Assembly (NCBI GenBank): GCA_910574885.1
Contig: CAJTDD010000001.1
Location: forward strand, 191,973 to 255,972
DNA from: Lachnospiraceae bacterium
Lineage (GTDB): Bacteria > Bacillota > Clostridia > Lachnospirales > Lachnospiraceae
Length of the DNA stretch: 64,000 nt
Direction: 5' to 3'
Every line of letters starts with the position of its first letter. Position 1 is the stretch's first letter. Positions 25,372 to 34,279 of the stretch are shown piece by piece. A program made the position numbers and the translations under genes. The notes under the pieces were generated by a model. That model had not been told where the DNA came from. It worked only from the letters and a program-made list of their open reading frames with translations, and ran no database searches.

Positions 25372-26973
25372 ATGTCACAGATCGCAGATGAAATAAAAGA
25401 ACAGATAAAAAAACGGCGTACATTCGCCATCATTTCCCATCCGGATGCCGGGAAGACCACCCTGACGGAAAAGTTCCTGCTGTACGGGGGCGCCATCAAT
25501 TTAGCGGGCAGCGTCAAGGGCAAGGCGACGGCCCGCCATGCAGTGTCGGACTGGATGGAGATTGAAAAGGAGAGAGGGATCTCCGTCACCTCTTCGGTGT
25601 TGCAGTTTGGTTACAATGGATACTGCATCAACATCTTAGATACCCCGGGACATCAGGATTTCTCGGAGGATACCTACCGTACGCTGATGGCGGCGGATTC
25701 CGCCGTGATGGTAATCGACGCTTCCAAGGGCGTTGAGGCGCAGACGCGGAAGCTGTTCAAGGTATGTACCATGCGCCATATCCCGATTTTCACGTTTATC
25801 AACAAGATGGACCGGGAGGCCATGGATACCTTTGAGCTTCTGGACGACATTGAAAATGAATTGGGAATCGCCACCTGTCCGGTGAACTGGCCCATAGGCT
25901 CCGGCAAGGAATTTAAGGGAGTCTACGACCGCAACACGAAGAAGGTGGAACTGTTCTCGGATACCCACAAAGGAACGACGCAAGGGGAGGTTCGGAAGAT
26001 TTCGATTGACAGCGGGGAAATCAATGAATGGGTGACGGACGTACAGCTTGCACAGTTACGGGAAGAGATTGAATTACAGGACGGCGCAGGCGCCAGATTC
26101 GATCAGGAATTGGTGAGCAAAGGAGAACTTTCCCCTGTATTTTTCGGCTCTGCGCTCACCAACTTCGGCGTGGAAACTTTTCTTCAACATTTCCTTGGCA
26201 TGACCACTTCGCCTCTTCCTAGGACTTCCGACCAGGGGGCAGTAGATCCCATGGAAGAGGAAGATTTCTCTGCCTTTGTGTTCAAGATTCAGGCGAATAT
26301 GAACAAGGCCCACCGTGACCGGATTGCATTCATGCGCATTTGTTCCGGCGCCTTTACGGCTGGGATGGATGTGTACCATATTCAGGGAGGAAAAAAGGTC
26401 CGGCTCTCCCAGCCTCAACAGATGATGGCAAGTGAACGTAAGATGATCGACAAAGCTTACGGAGGGGATATCATCGGCGTATTCGACCCGGGAATCTTCT
26501 CCATCGGCGATACGCTGACGGCTTCCGCGAAACGTTTTGTCTACGAGGGGATTCCCACCTTTGCCCCGGAACATTTTGCGAGAGTCCGTCAGGTAGATAC
26601 CATGAAGCGTAAGCAGTTCATCAAAGGAATCAACCAGATTGCCCAGGAAGGCGCAATCCAGATTTTCCAGGAGTTCAACACAGGAATGGAAGAAATCATC
26701 GTAGGCGTGGTCGGCGTCCTGCAGTTCGACGTCCTGAAATACCGTCTGGAAAATGAGTACAACGTAGAAATCCGTCTGGACAACCTGCCTTACGAGTATA
26801 TCCGCTGGATTGAAAATACGGACATTGACCTGGACAGATTGACGGGCACGTCTGATATGAAGAAGGTCAAGGATTTAAAAGGGCGTCCGCTTTTATTATT
26901 CGTCAATGAGTGGAGCATCCGCATGACTGTGGAGCGGAACGAAGGGCTTAGGCTGTCTGAATTCGGAAGATAG
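25372..26973 (+). CDS. prfC: Peptide chain release factor 3
   Basis: A 533-residue translational GTPase that recycles release factors RF1 and RF2 from the ribosome after peptide release. G1 is SHPDAGKTTLTEK, the switch region has ERGISVTSS, G3 is DTPGHQDFSEDTYR and G4 NKMDREAMD. The KGKATARHAVSDWMEIEKERGIS wording separates RF3 from EF-G. Length matches RF3. It has its own promoter and is flanked by a terminator upstream and a separate promoter downstream, so it is monocistronic. Confidence 0.97.
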   Translation: MSQIADEIKEQIKKRRTFAIISHPDAGKTTLTEKFLLYGGAINLAGSVKGKATARHAVSDWMEIEKERGISVTSSVLQFGYNGYCINILDTPGHQDFSEDTYRTLMAADSAVMVIDASKGVEAQTRKLFKVCTMRHIPIFTFINKMDREAMDTFELLDDIENELGIATCPVNWPIGSGKEFKGVYDRNTKKVELFSDTHKGTTQGEVRKISIDSGEINEWVTDVQLAQLREEIELQDGAGARFDQELVSKGELSPVFFGSALTNFGVETFLQHFLGMTTSPLPRTSDQGAVDPMEEEDFSAFVFKIQANMNKAHRDRIAFMRICSGAFTAGMDVYHIQGGKKVRLSQPQQMMASERKMIDKAYGGDIIGVFDPGIFSIGDTLTASAKRFVYEGIPTFAPEHFARVRQVDTMKRKQFIKGINQIAQEGAIQIFQEFNTGMEEIIVGVVGVLQFDVLKYRLENEYNVEIRLDNLPYEYIRWIENTDIDLDRLTGTSDMKKVKDLKGRPLLLFVNEWSIRMTVERNEGLRLSEFGR

Positions 26974-27007
26974 GCAGGAAATCCGGAAAAATTTCAAAGC
27001 CCCTACT

Positions 27008-27035
27008 TTGCAAAGCCTTAATAATTTGATATAAT
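27008..27035 (+). promoter_or_regulatory. Promoter of the Asp23-nusB-xse operon
   Basis: TTGCAA (27008-27013) and TATAAT (27030-27035) have a 16-bp spacer. The run of tightly spaced genes from 27075 onward probably starts here. Confidence 0.65.
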
Positions 27036-27074
27036 GATAAGAAGTGTATACTAGAACAGGAGGTTTCTTTAATT

Positions 27075-27458
27075 ATGAGCAAAGAAGAGCGTAACACATA
27101 TACCATACAGACCGATGAGAATCTGGGAGAAGTGAAGATTGCGGACGAAGTCGTGGCGATCATCGCCGGCCTGGCAGCCATGGAGGTAGAAGGCGTTTCC
27201 TCTATGACCGGGAACGCGACGAGGGAATTAGTCAGCAAGTTCGGGATGAAGTCCCTGTCAAAGGGCGTGAAGGTGGATGTGCTGGACGGAATCGTGACCG
27301 TTTCCCTGGTACTGAACCTGAATTACGGATACAGCATCAAAGATACGACTCAGAGAGTCCAGGAGAAGGTGAAGGCGGCTATTGAGAACATGACGGGTCT
27401 TGAGGTCGCAGACGTCAATATCCGTGTTGCCGGAGTGGACATGCCGGAGGAAGCGTAA
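27075..27458 (+). CDS. Asp23/Gls24 family protein
   Basis: A 127-residue Asp23/Gls24 protein (YqhY/AmaP-associated type). The core GEVKIADEVVAIIAGLAAMEVEGVSSM and the final VADVNIRVAGVDMP are typical. In B. subtilis the homologue YqhY lies in the same position, upstream of nusB, and is linked to fatty-acid synthesis control and to cell-envelope homeostasis. AGGAGG precedes the ATG. The stop codon abuts the nusB start without a gap. Confidence 0.93.
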   Translation: MSKEERNTYTIQTDENLGEVKIADEVVAIIAGLAAMEVEGVSSMTGNATRELVSKFGMKSLSKGVKVDVLDGIVTVSLVLNLNYGYSIKDTTQRVQEKVKAAIENMTGLEVADVNIRVAGVDMPEEA

Positions 27459-27866
27459 GTGAAGAGGTCAGAGTTAAGAGAACATATCTTTAAGACGGTG
27501 TTTGGGATAGATTTCTGCCAGCCTGAGGAGATGCCGGAGCAGATAGGGTTTTATTTGGGACAGCTTGAGAATCCCAGGGAGCAGGATCTTGACTACATCC
27601 GCGGGAAGGCGCAGAAGGTGGCGGGGAAGAGGGAAGAGATCGACGCCTTGCTGAATGCCAATACCACGGGATGGAAGACCAGCCGTATGAACAAGGTGGA
27701 CCTGACGATCCTCCGCCTTGCCGTGTATGAGATGAAGTGGGACGAAGACGTGCCGGTTGGCGTGGCAATCGACGAGGCTGTGGAGCTTGCCAAGAAGTAC
27801 AGCAGCGACGAAGGACCGGCTTTCGTCAACGCTGTGCTTGCCAAGATCGCGAAAATCAGCCTGTGA
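27459..27866 (+). CDS. nusB: Transcription antitermination factor NusB
   Basis: A 135-residue all-helical RNA-binding protein that, with NusE, acts in rRNA antitermination. Typical segments are an N-terminal arginine-rich helix (SELREHIFKTVFG), RMNKVDLTILRLAVYEMKW and VPVGVAIDEAVELAKKYSSDEGPAFVNAVLAKI. It uses a GTG start immediately after the Asp23 stop, with GGAGG (27445-27449) inside the preceding coding end. Confidence 0.95.
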   Translation: MKRSELREHIFKTVFGIDFCQPEEMPEQIGFYLGQLENPREQDLDYIRGKAQKVAGKREEIDALLNANTTGWKTSRMNKVDLTILRLAVYEMKWDEDVPVGVAIDEAVELAKKYSSDEGPAFVNAVLAKIAKISL

Positions 27867-27910
27867 CAGGTCTTTTTGGCATAAGCACAAGCTTCTTGTG
27901 GAGGATATTT

Positions 27911-29137
27911 ATGGCACAAAGTGTATATACAGTAAAACAGGTCAATGCTTATATTAAGAGTATGTTTACCCAGGATTATATGCTGAACCGCATCTATGTG
28001 AAGGGCGAGGTGTCGAATTTAAAGTACCACACATCAGGACATATATATTTTTCACTGAAAGATGAGTCCGGAACGATTGCCTGCGTTATGTTTGCCGGGC
28101 AGCGGGGCGGGCTCTCTTTTCGTCTGCGGGACGGGCAGCAGGTAGTGGTTCTTGGCGGGGTGAACGTATATGAGAGGAGCGGCTCCTACCAGCTCTATGC
28201 AAGGGAAATCCGTCCGGACGGAGACGGAGTCCTCTATGAGCGTTTCCAGATGTTGAAAAGAGAACTGGAAGAGATGGGGATGTTCGCCCCTGAATATAAA
28301 AAACCGATTCCAATGTATGCAAGGAAAATTGGGATAGTGACGGCGCCTACGGGGGCGGCGGTTCGTGATATCATGAATATTTCTGCCCGCAGGAATCCGT
28401 ATGTCCAATTGCTTTTGTACCCGGCGCAGGTACAGGGGGAAGGCGCCAAGGAGAGTATTGTCCGTGGAATCCGGATGTTGGAGAAAGCCAAGGTGGACGT
28501 GATGATCGTCGGCCGGGGCGGCGGCTCCATCGAGGATCTGTGGGCGTTCAACGAGGAAGAGGTGGCGCGTGCGATCTTTGACTGCAGAGTTCCGGTCATC
28601 TCGGCGGTGGGGCATGAGACGGATACCACTATTGCGGACTATGTGGCGGACTTACGCGCGCCTACGCCGTCTGCGGCGGCGGAGCTTGCGGTCTATGATT
28701 ACCGCCAGACACAGATGAGGCTTACAGAATATGCCCTTTCGATGAACCGTCTTTTGTCCCGGCAGGTCACGGTGAACCGTTCAAGGCTTCGGGAATGCCA
28801 GACAAGGCTTCGCTATCTCCATCCGCGCTATAAGCTTCAAGAACAGCAGCAGCGCCTGGCGGACATAGAAGATCGGCTCCGCCAGCAGATGGAAGGATGC
28901 CTTAGGGAGAACCGCCATCGTCTTGCCATCGCTATGGAGGCGATGAAGGGACTTTCGCCGATACAAAAGCTGAATCAGGGATATTCTTATGTGGAGTGTG
29001 AGGATAAGGCGGTGGTCAGGAGCATCTGTCAGGTAAGGCCTGGGGATACCCTGTCTGTCTATGTGACGGACGGCGTGATACGCGCTGTGGCAGACAAAAG
29101 CAGCCCTTATCCCAAGGGAGTATTGAAAATGCAATAA
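27911..29137 (+). CDS. xseA: Exodeoxyribonuclease VII large subunit
   Basis: A 408-residue catalytic subunit of ExoVII, which degrades single-stranded DNA in repair. The N-terminal OB domain starts VYTVKQVNAYIKSMF; the nuclease region has GIVTAPTGAAVRDIMNI, MIVGRGGGSIEDLWAFNEE and SAVGHETDTTIADYVADLRAPTPSAAAEL. The frame is open to 27737, but ATG 27911 fits the family start, with TGTGGAGG about 9 bp upstream. It is followed 24 bp later by xseB. Confidence 0.97.
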   Translation: MAQSVYTVKQVNAYIKSMFTQDYMLNRIYVKGEVSNLKYHTSGHIYFSLKDESGTIACVMFAGQRGGLSFRLRDGQQVVVLGGVNVYERSGSYQLYAREIRPDGDGVLYERFQMLKRELEEMGMFAPEYKKPIPMYARKIGIVTAPTGAAVRDIMNISARRNPYVQLLLYPAQVQGEGAKESIVRGIRMLEKAKVDVMIVGRGGGSIEDLWAFNEEEVARAIFDCRVPVISAVGHETDTTIADYVADLRAPTPSAAAELAVYDYRQTQMRLTEYALSMNRLLSRQVTVNRSRLRECQTRLRYLHPRYKLQEQQQRLADIEDRLRQQMEGCLRENRHRLAIAMEAMKGLSPIQKLNQGYSYVECEDKAVVRSICQVRPGDTLSVYVTDGVIRAVADKSSPYPKGVLKMQ

Positions 29138-29161
29138 AAACAGGCAGGAGGGTAAGGAAGC

Positions 29162-29386
29162 ATGCCGGATAAGACAGAAAAACAGGAAGGGACAAGCCTT
29201 GAGGAATTATTTACGGAGTTAGAGTCCGTCATCCGCAAGATGGAAGGAGAGAATATCTCTCTGGAGGATTCCTTCCAGTTATATCACAGGGGAATGGATG
29301 CATTGAAGCAGTGCAGCGAGCGCATCGATGAAGTGGAAAAAAAGATGCTGATATTAGATGAAGAGGGTGGAACACATGAATTCTGA
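29162..29386 (+). CDS. xseB: Exodeoxyribonuclease VII small subunit
   Basis: A 74-residue partner of XseA, helical, with LEELFTELESVIRKMEGENISLEDSFQLYHRGMD, the signature of the family. It follows xseA by 24 bp, and its last codons overlap the ispA start by 11 bp. Confidence 0.96.
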   Translation: MPDKTEKQEGTSLEELFTELESVIRKMEGENISLEDSFQLYHRGMDALKQCSERIDEVEKKMLILDEEGGTHEF

Positions 29387-30278
29387 CAATGATTTTCAGG
29401 TTCAGATGAAGCAGAAGGTACAGAAAATAGAAGGGATTCTACAGGAATACCTTCCCAGACAGAAGGGATTGCAGAGCGTCGTCATGGAGGCGATGGGCTA
29501 CAGTCTGATGGCGGGGGGCAAACGGCTGCGCCCCATGCTGATGCAGGAGACATTCCTGCTCTATAACGGGACGGCAAAGTCGCTGCGCCCGTTTATGGCA
29601 GCGATCGAGATGATACATACCTATTCCCTGGTCCATGACGACCTGCCGGCAATGGATAATGACGAGTATCGGCGGGGGCGCAGGACGACCCACGTTGTTT
29701 ACGGAGAAGATATGGGAATCCTGACGGGAGACGCGTTACTGAACTATGCATTCGAGACGGCTTTTAAAGCGTTTGTGACCGAACCTGAGGACAGCCTTGC
29801 CATTGGGAGGGCATTGGCAGTGCTTGGAAAGAAGTCGGGAATCTACGGGATGCTGGGCGGCCAGGTTATTGATGTGAAAGAGACGGGCAACGAGATCTCC
29901 AGGGAAGTGCTGGATACCATTTACCGGCTGAAAACAGGGGCTCTCATCGAAGCGTCCATGATGATTGGGGCAATCCTTGGAGGGGCTTCGGAGGAAGAAG
30001 TCCGTAAGGTAGAGCGGATTGCCGGGTATGTAGGGACTGCGTTCCAGATTCAGGACGACATCCTGGACGTGACCAGTACCAGGGAGGTGTTAGGGAAACC
30101 TACCCACAGTGACGAGAAGAATGAGAAGACCACATATGTTACCCTGATTGGGATTCCAGAGGCAGAAAAAGAAGTGGAGCGGTTGTCTGGCGAGGCAATC
30201 CGGCTGCTCCATGAGCTCTCCGGAGAGAATGCATTTCTGGAGCATCTGTTACTCCAACTGATCCACAGGGACAGATAG
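29376..30278 (+). CDS. ispA: Polyprenyl (farnesyl/geranyl) diphosphate synthase
   Basis: A 300-residue trans-prenyltransferase condensing isopentenyl diphosphate units. The first Asp-rich motif is DDLPAMDND, the second DDILD; GGKRLRPML precedes them and HSDEKNEKTTYVTLIG follows. ATG 29376 overlaps the xseB stop and is preferred to the upstream in-frame codon at 29358. The downstream dxs supplies precursors of the MEP pathway, so two isoprenoid genes sit together as in Bacillus. Confidence 0.95.
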   Translation: MNSDNDFQVQMKQKVQKIEGILQEYLPRQKGLQSVVMEAMGYSLMAGGKRLRPMLMQETFLLYNGTAKSLRPFMAAIEMIHTYSLVHDDLPAMDNDEYRRGRRTTHVVYGEDMGILTGDALLNYAFETAFKAFVTEPEDSLAIGRALAVLGKKSGIYGMLGGQVIDVKETGNEISREVLDTIYRLKTGALIEASMMIGAILGGASEEEVRKVERIAGYVGTAFQIQDDILDVTSTREVLGKPTHSDEKNEKTTYVTLIGIPEAEKEVERLSGEAIRLLHELSGENAFLEHLLLQLIHRDR

Positions 30279-30292
30279 GGAGGGGACGGACG

Positions 30293-32155
30293 ATGTTAGA
30301 GAGGATACGGAAGGAAAACGATATCAAAGCCTTGCAGCCGGAAGAACTTCAAAAGCTTGCAGAGGAGATCCGGGAGTTTCTGATTGAGAAAATCAGCAAG
30401 AGCGGAGGACATCTTGCGTCGAATCTGGGAGTCGTGGAGCTTACGATGGCGATGCATCTGGTCTTTGACCTGCCGAAAGATAAGATTATCTGGGACGTTG
30501 GCCATCAGTCCTACACCCACAAGCTCTTGACCGGGCGGAAGGAAGGATTTGACGAACTGCGCAAGTACGGAGGGATGAGCGGTTTTCCCAAGAGAAAAGA
30601 GAGCGCCTGTGACGCATTTGACACCGGGCATAGCTCCACGTCTATTTCGGCTGGCCTTGGCTATGTACAGGCCAGGGATTTAAGAGGCGAAGATTACAGC
30701 GTAATCTCTGTGATTGGGGATGGCTCCCTGACCGGGGGCATGGCGTACGAGGCGCTGAATAACGCCTCTTCCCTTGATACGAATTTCATCATTGTGCTGA
30801 ACGATAATCATATGTCCATTTCTGAGAATGTGGGCGGCATGTCCAAGTATCTTGCGGGCCTTAGGACTGCGGATTTTTATACAGGCCTAAAGAAAGGGGT
30901 CACGGCTGCCCTCCATAAGGTTCCGGTGGTGGGGGATTCCATGATTCAGAAGATGCGTAAGACGAAGAGCAGTATCAAGCAGCTTGTGGTACCTGGGATG
31001 TTCTTCGAGGACATGGGAATTACCTATTTAGGCCCGATTCCAGGGCATAACATTCCCGTCCTGTGCAGGGCGCTTCGGGAAGCGCGCAGGATGGACGAGC
31101 CGGTATTGCTCCATGTCATCACAGAGAAGGGTAAGGGCTATGAACCGGCAGAGAAGCATCCGGACAAATTCCATGGAATCGGTCCGTTCCAGATTGAAAC
31201 GGGAGAGCCGGAGACGGCGAAGAAGAAGGACAGTTATACAGATGTATTTGGCAAGGTACTCTGCGACGAGGCGCGCAACCGGCCGGAAATTGTGGCAATC
31301 ACGGCGGCAATGGCGGACGGGACGGGGCTTTCCAGATTCCGGAACCTCTATCCCAAACGGTTTTTTGACGTGGGAATTGCGGAGGCCCACGGCGTCACCT
31401 TTGCGGCCGGTCTGGCGGCAGGAGGCGTACATCCGGTATTTGCCGTATATTCGTCGTTCTTGCAGAGGGCGTATGACCAGATGATTCACGATGTAGCTCT
31501 CCAGAACCTTCCTGTGGTCCTGGCGGTAGACCGCGCCGGTCTGGTGGGAAGCGACGGGGAGACCCATCAGGGGATTTTCGATTTGTCTTATCTGAGCAGT
31601 ATCCCGAACATGACGGTCATGTCCCCGAAAAACAAATGGGAACTGGCAGACATGCTTCGATTCGCCCTTTCGTATCAGGGGCCCATTGCCCTCCGTTACC
31701 CCAGGGGAGAAGCCTATGACGGATATCAGGATTTTCGTGCGCCGGTGGCCTACGGTAAAAGCGAGATGGTGTATCAGGAATCGGAGATTGCCATCGTAAG
31801 CGTAGGGCACATGTTCGAGGCGGCGGCAGAAGTCAGAGACAGACTGAAAAGCCGGGGATACCGCTGTACTCTGGTCAACGCCCGGTTCGTGAAGCCGATT
31901 GATCAAAGCATGCTGGAGGAATTATGCAGAGACCACAGGCTGATTGCTACCATTGAAGAGAATGTGCAGACCGGAGGATTCGGGGAGCATGTGATAGAAT
32001 ATGTGGGCGGGAAATGCCGGGATGTGCAGGTACTGTCCCTTGCCCTGCCCGACGATTACGTGGAACACGGCAGCATACAGGCTCTCAGGGAAGAAACGGG
32101 GATTGATGTGGGGACCATGACACAGAAAATTATAAATGCCTATCAAAAGAGATAA
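30293..32155 (+). CDS. dxs: 1-deoxy-D-xylulose-5-phosphate synthase
   Basis: A 620-residue thiamine-diphosphate enzyme that joins pyruvate and glyceraldehyde-3-phosphate, the first MEP-pathway step. Visible features are the DVGHQSYTHK loop, the TPP motif GDGSLTGGMAYEALNNA ending in NDN, the pyrimidine-domain VGIAEAHGVTFAAG, and DRAGLVGSDGETHQG. Length is normal. It follows ispA by 14 bp and is followed 16 bp later by tlyA. Confidence 0.97.
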   Translation: MLERIRKENDIKALQPEELQKLAEEIREFLIEKISKSGGHLASNLGVVELTMAMHLVFDLPKDKIIWDVGHQSYTHKLLTGRKEGFDELRKYGGMSGFPKRKESACDAFDTGHSSTSISAGLGYVQARDLRGEDYSVISVIGDGSLTGGMAYEALNNASSLDTNFIIVLNDNHMSISENVGGMSKYLAGLRTADFYTGLKKGVTAALHKVPVVGDSMIQKMRKTKSSIKQLVVPGMFFEDMGITYLGPIPGHNIPVLCRALREARRMDEPVLLHVITEKGKGYEPAEKHPDKFHGIGPFQIETGEPETAKKKDSYTDVFGKVLCDEARNRPEIVAITAAMADGTGLSRFRNLYPKRFFDVGIAEAHGVTFAAGLAAGGVHPVFAVYSSFLQRAYDQMIHDVALQNLPVVLAVDRAGLVGSDGETHQGIFDLSYLSSIPNMTVMSPKNKWELADMLRFALSYQGPIALRYPRGEAYDGYQDFRAPVAYGKSEMVYQESEIAIVSVGHMFEAAAEVRDRLKSRGYRCTLVNARFVKPIDQSMLEELCRDHRLIATIEENVQTGGFGEHVIEYVGGKCRDVQVLSLALPDDYVEHGSIQALREETGIDVGTMTQKIINAYQKR

Positions 32156-32171
32156 GGATAACAGACTGCGT

Positions 32172-32987
32172 ATGAAAGAACGTTTAGACATATTATTAGT
32201 AAAAAAGAATCTTGCCCCCTCCAGGGAGAAGGCAAAGGCAATCATTATGTCGGGCAATGTATTCGTGGATGGGCAGAGGGAAGATAAAGCCGGGGCGTCC
32301 TTTGCGGAAACCTGCGCCATTGAGGTACGCGGGCACGCCCTCCCTTATGTGAGCCGGGGCGGGCTGAAGCTTGAGAAAGCCCTCCAAAATTTTGATGTGG
32401 ACGTAAAGGGAAAGGTCTGCACGGACGTAGGCGCATCGACAGGCGGGTTCACGGACTGCATGCTCCAAAACGGCGCTGTAAAGGTCTATGCCATTGACGT
32501 AGGAAGAGGGCAGCTAGACTGGAAGCTTCGGCAGGATGAACGAGTCGTCTGCATGGAGAAGACCAACATCCGTTATGTGACGCCGGAGGATATTGGCGAG
32601 CCGGTGGAGTTTTCCTCCGTTGACGTTTCGTTCATTTCCCTTTCCAAGGTACTGCCGGCCATCCACGGTTATCTGCGGGGACAGGGACAGGTGGTGGCGT
32701 TGATTAAGCCCCAGTTTGAGGCGGGGCGCGAGAAGGTGGGAAAGAAGGGCGTCGTGCGCGAGCAGAATACCCATGTAGAAGTCATCGAGGCGGTTTTCGG
32801 GTATGCCGTCGAAACGGGATTTGACGTATTAGATCTGGATTTTTCCCCCATCCGCGGACCGGAAGGAAATATTGAATATCTGGCGCATCTCAGGAAATGC
32901 GAAGGGCAGGGCAGGATTTTTGAGGCGATTGATATCCTGCAGGTCACGGAGCAGGCATTTGATATGCTGGCAAAGGAAAAGAAATGA
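32172..32987 (+). CDS. tlyA: TlyA family rRNA (2'-O) methyltransferase
   Basis: A 271-residue protein with an N-terminal S4 RNA-binding domain (ERLDILLVKKNLAPSREKAKAIIMSGNVFVDG) and a Rossmann methyltransferase domain (VCTDVGASTGGFTDCMLQNGA; SSVDVSFISL). TlyA enzymes methylate riboses in 16S and 23S rRNA. The frame is open into dxs from 32136, but ATG 32172 gives the family start. The stop overlaps nadK by 4 bp (ATGA). Confidence 0.93.
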   Translation: MKERLDILLVKKNLAPSREKAKAIIMSGNVFVDGQREDKAGASFAETCAIEVRGHALPYVSRGGLKLEKALQNFDVDVKGKVCTDVGASTGGFTDCMLQNGAVKVYAIDVGRGQLDWKLRQDERVVCMEKTNIRYVTPEDIGEPVEFSSVDVSFISLSKVLPAIHGYLRGQGQVVALIKPQFEAGREKVGKKGVVREQNTHVEVIEAVFGYAVETGFDVLDLDFSPIRGPEGNIEYLAHLRKCEGQGRIFEAIDILQVTEQAFDMLAKEKK

Positions 32988-33820
32988 TGGAAAGATTTTT
33001 GATTGTAACGAACGATGGAAAGGATACAGAGCAGACTGTGACCAGACAGGTAGTAAAATTACTTGAGGAGGCGGGAAAGGCCTGTATTTTATGCCAGAAA
33101 GACGAGAATAAAAAGATTATCGAATCTTCCGTGCCAAAGGAAGTGGACTGTGCCGTCGTAATTGGCGGAGACGGCAGCCTGATTGAAGTGGCAAGGCTGT
33201 TCTGGGAGAAGGAAATCCCGATTCTGGGCGTCAATATGGGGACGCTCGGATATCTTACCGAGGTGGAGGTGGGCGGAATCGACGCGGCGGTCAGGCAGCT
33301 TGCGGCAGGAGACTATGTGCTGGAGAGGCGCATGATGCTGAAAGGGATATTCGAGGACGGCAGGTCAGATGTGTCCCTTAACGATATCGTGGTGTCCAGA
33401 AAAGGCGAGCTGCATATCATCCATTTCCGGTTATATGTAAACGGAGAGCTTTTGAACGATTATGAGGCCGACGGAGTGGTTCTGTCTACGCCTACGGGTT
33501 CGACGGCGTACAACTTATCTGCTGGCGGCCCTATCGTGGAACCTACGGCGTCGCTGATTGTCATTACGCCGATCTGTTCCCATGCGTTGAATACCAGAAG
33601 CATCGTCCTGTCTTCCGATGATGAAATCGTCATTGAAATCGGTCCCGGGCGCAATGGCTCCAGGGAAGAAGTGTATGTTGCGTTTGACGGGGCGGACGCC
33701 GTTTCCCTGAAGACGGGCGATAAGGTGACTGTGCGTAAGTCCAGCGCCTCCACTACGATGATTAAGCTGAGCAAGGTAAGCTTTCTGGAAACATTACGCG
33801 GGAAGATGAAAGGGAATTGA
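32984..33820 (+). CDS. nadK: NAD kinase
   Basis: A 278-residue kinase converting NAD to NADP. The GGDG motif appears as VVIGGDGSLIEVARLF, followed by GVNMGTLGYLTEV and the second core motif STPTGSTAYNLSAGGPIVEP. It is coupled to tlyA by a 4-bp overlap, an arrangement also conserved in Bacillus. Confidence 0.96.
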   Translation: MMERFLIVTNDGKDTEQTVTRQVVKLLEEAGKACILCQKDENKKIIESSVPKEVDCAVVIGGDGSLIEVARLFWEKEIPILGVNMGTLGYLTEVEVGGIDAAVRQLAAGDYVLERRMMLKGIFEDGRSDVSLNDIVVSRKGELHIIHFRLYVNGELLNDYEADGVVLSTPTGSTAYNLSAGGPIVEPTASLIVITPICSHALNTRSIVLSSDDEIVIEIGPGRNGSREEVYVAFDGADAVSLKTGDKVTVRKSSASTTMIKLSKVSFLETLRGKMKGN

Positions 33821-33824
33821 CACC

Positions 33825-34271
33825 ATGAAGGGAAATAGACATGCGAAGATCATTGAACTGATCCATAAGAATAACATCGAGACTCAGGAGGAGTTGGCGG
33901 ACTATCTGCACAGGGAGGGGTTTAACGTAACCCAGGCGACGGTGTCCAGGGACATTCGGGATCTGAAGCTTACGAAGATTCCCGGGCAGAACGGGAAACA
34001 GCGGTATGTTATCCATCAGGATGAGACGTTCCTGAATGAGAAGTACATCCGGGTACTCAAAGATGGATTCGTCTCGATGGATATGGCACAGAACATCCTG
34101 GTGGTCAAAACAGTATCGGGAATGGCAATGGCGGTGTGCGCGGCAATCGACGCCATGAAGTGGGGAGAGGTCGTGGGAAGCATCGCCGGGGACGATACCA
34201 TCATGTGCGCCATACGAAGCGTGGAGGATACGGCGAAGGTCATGGATAAGATTGGCAGGATAGTCTTATAG
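33825..34271 (+). CDS. argR: Arginine repressor ArgR/AhrC
   Basis: A 148-residue repressor with an N-terminal winged helix (ETQEELADYLHREGFNVTQATVSRDIRDL) and a C-terminal oligomerisation and arginine-binding domain (SIAGDDTIMCAIRS, where the GDDT aspartates bind arginine). No arginine genes are in the window, so its targets lie elsewhere; its position before recN is conserved in spore formers. Confidence 0.96.
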   Translation: MKGNRHAKIIELIHKNNIETQEELADYLHREGFNVTQATVSRDIRDLKLTKIPGQNGKQRYVIHQDETFLNEKYIRVLKDGFVSMDMAQNILVVKTVSGMAMAVCAAIDAMKWGEVVGSIAGDDTIMCAIRSVEDTAKVMDKIGRIVL

Positions 34272-34279
34272 GAGGCGGT

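Noticed and set aside
31028-31906. A 292-codon open frame on the minus strand
   Set aside because: Lies wholly inside dxs in antisense, with no promoter or ribosome site and no recognisable domain.
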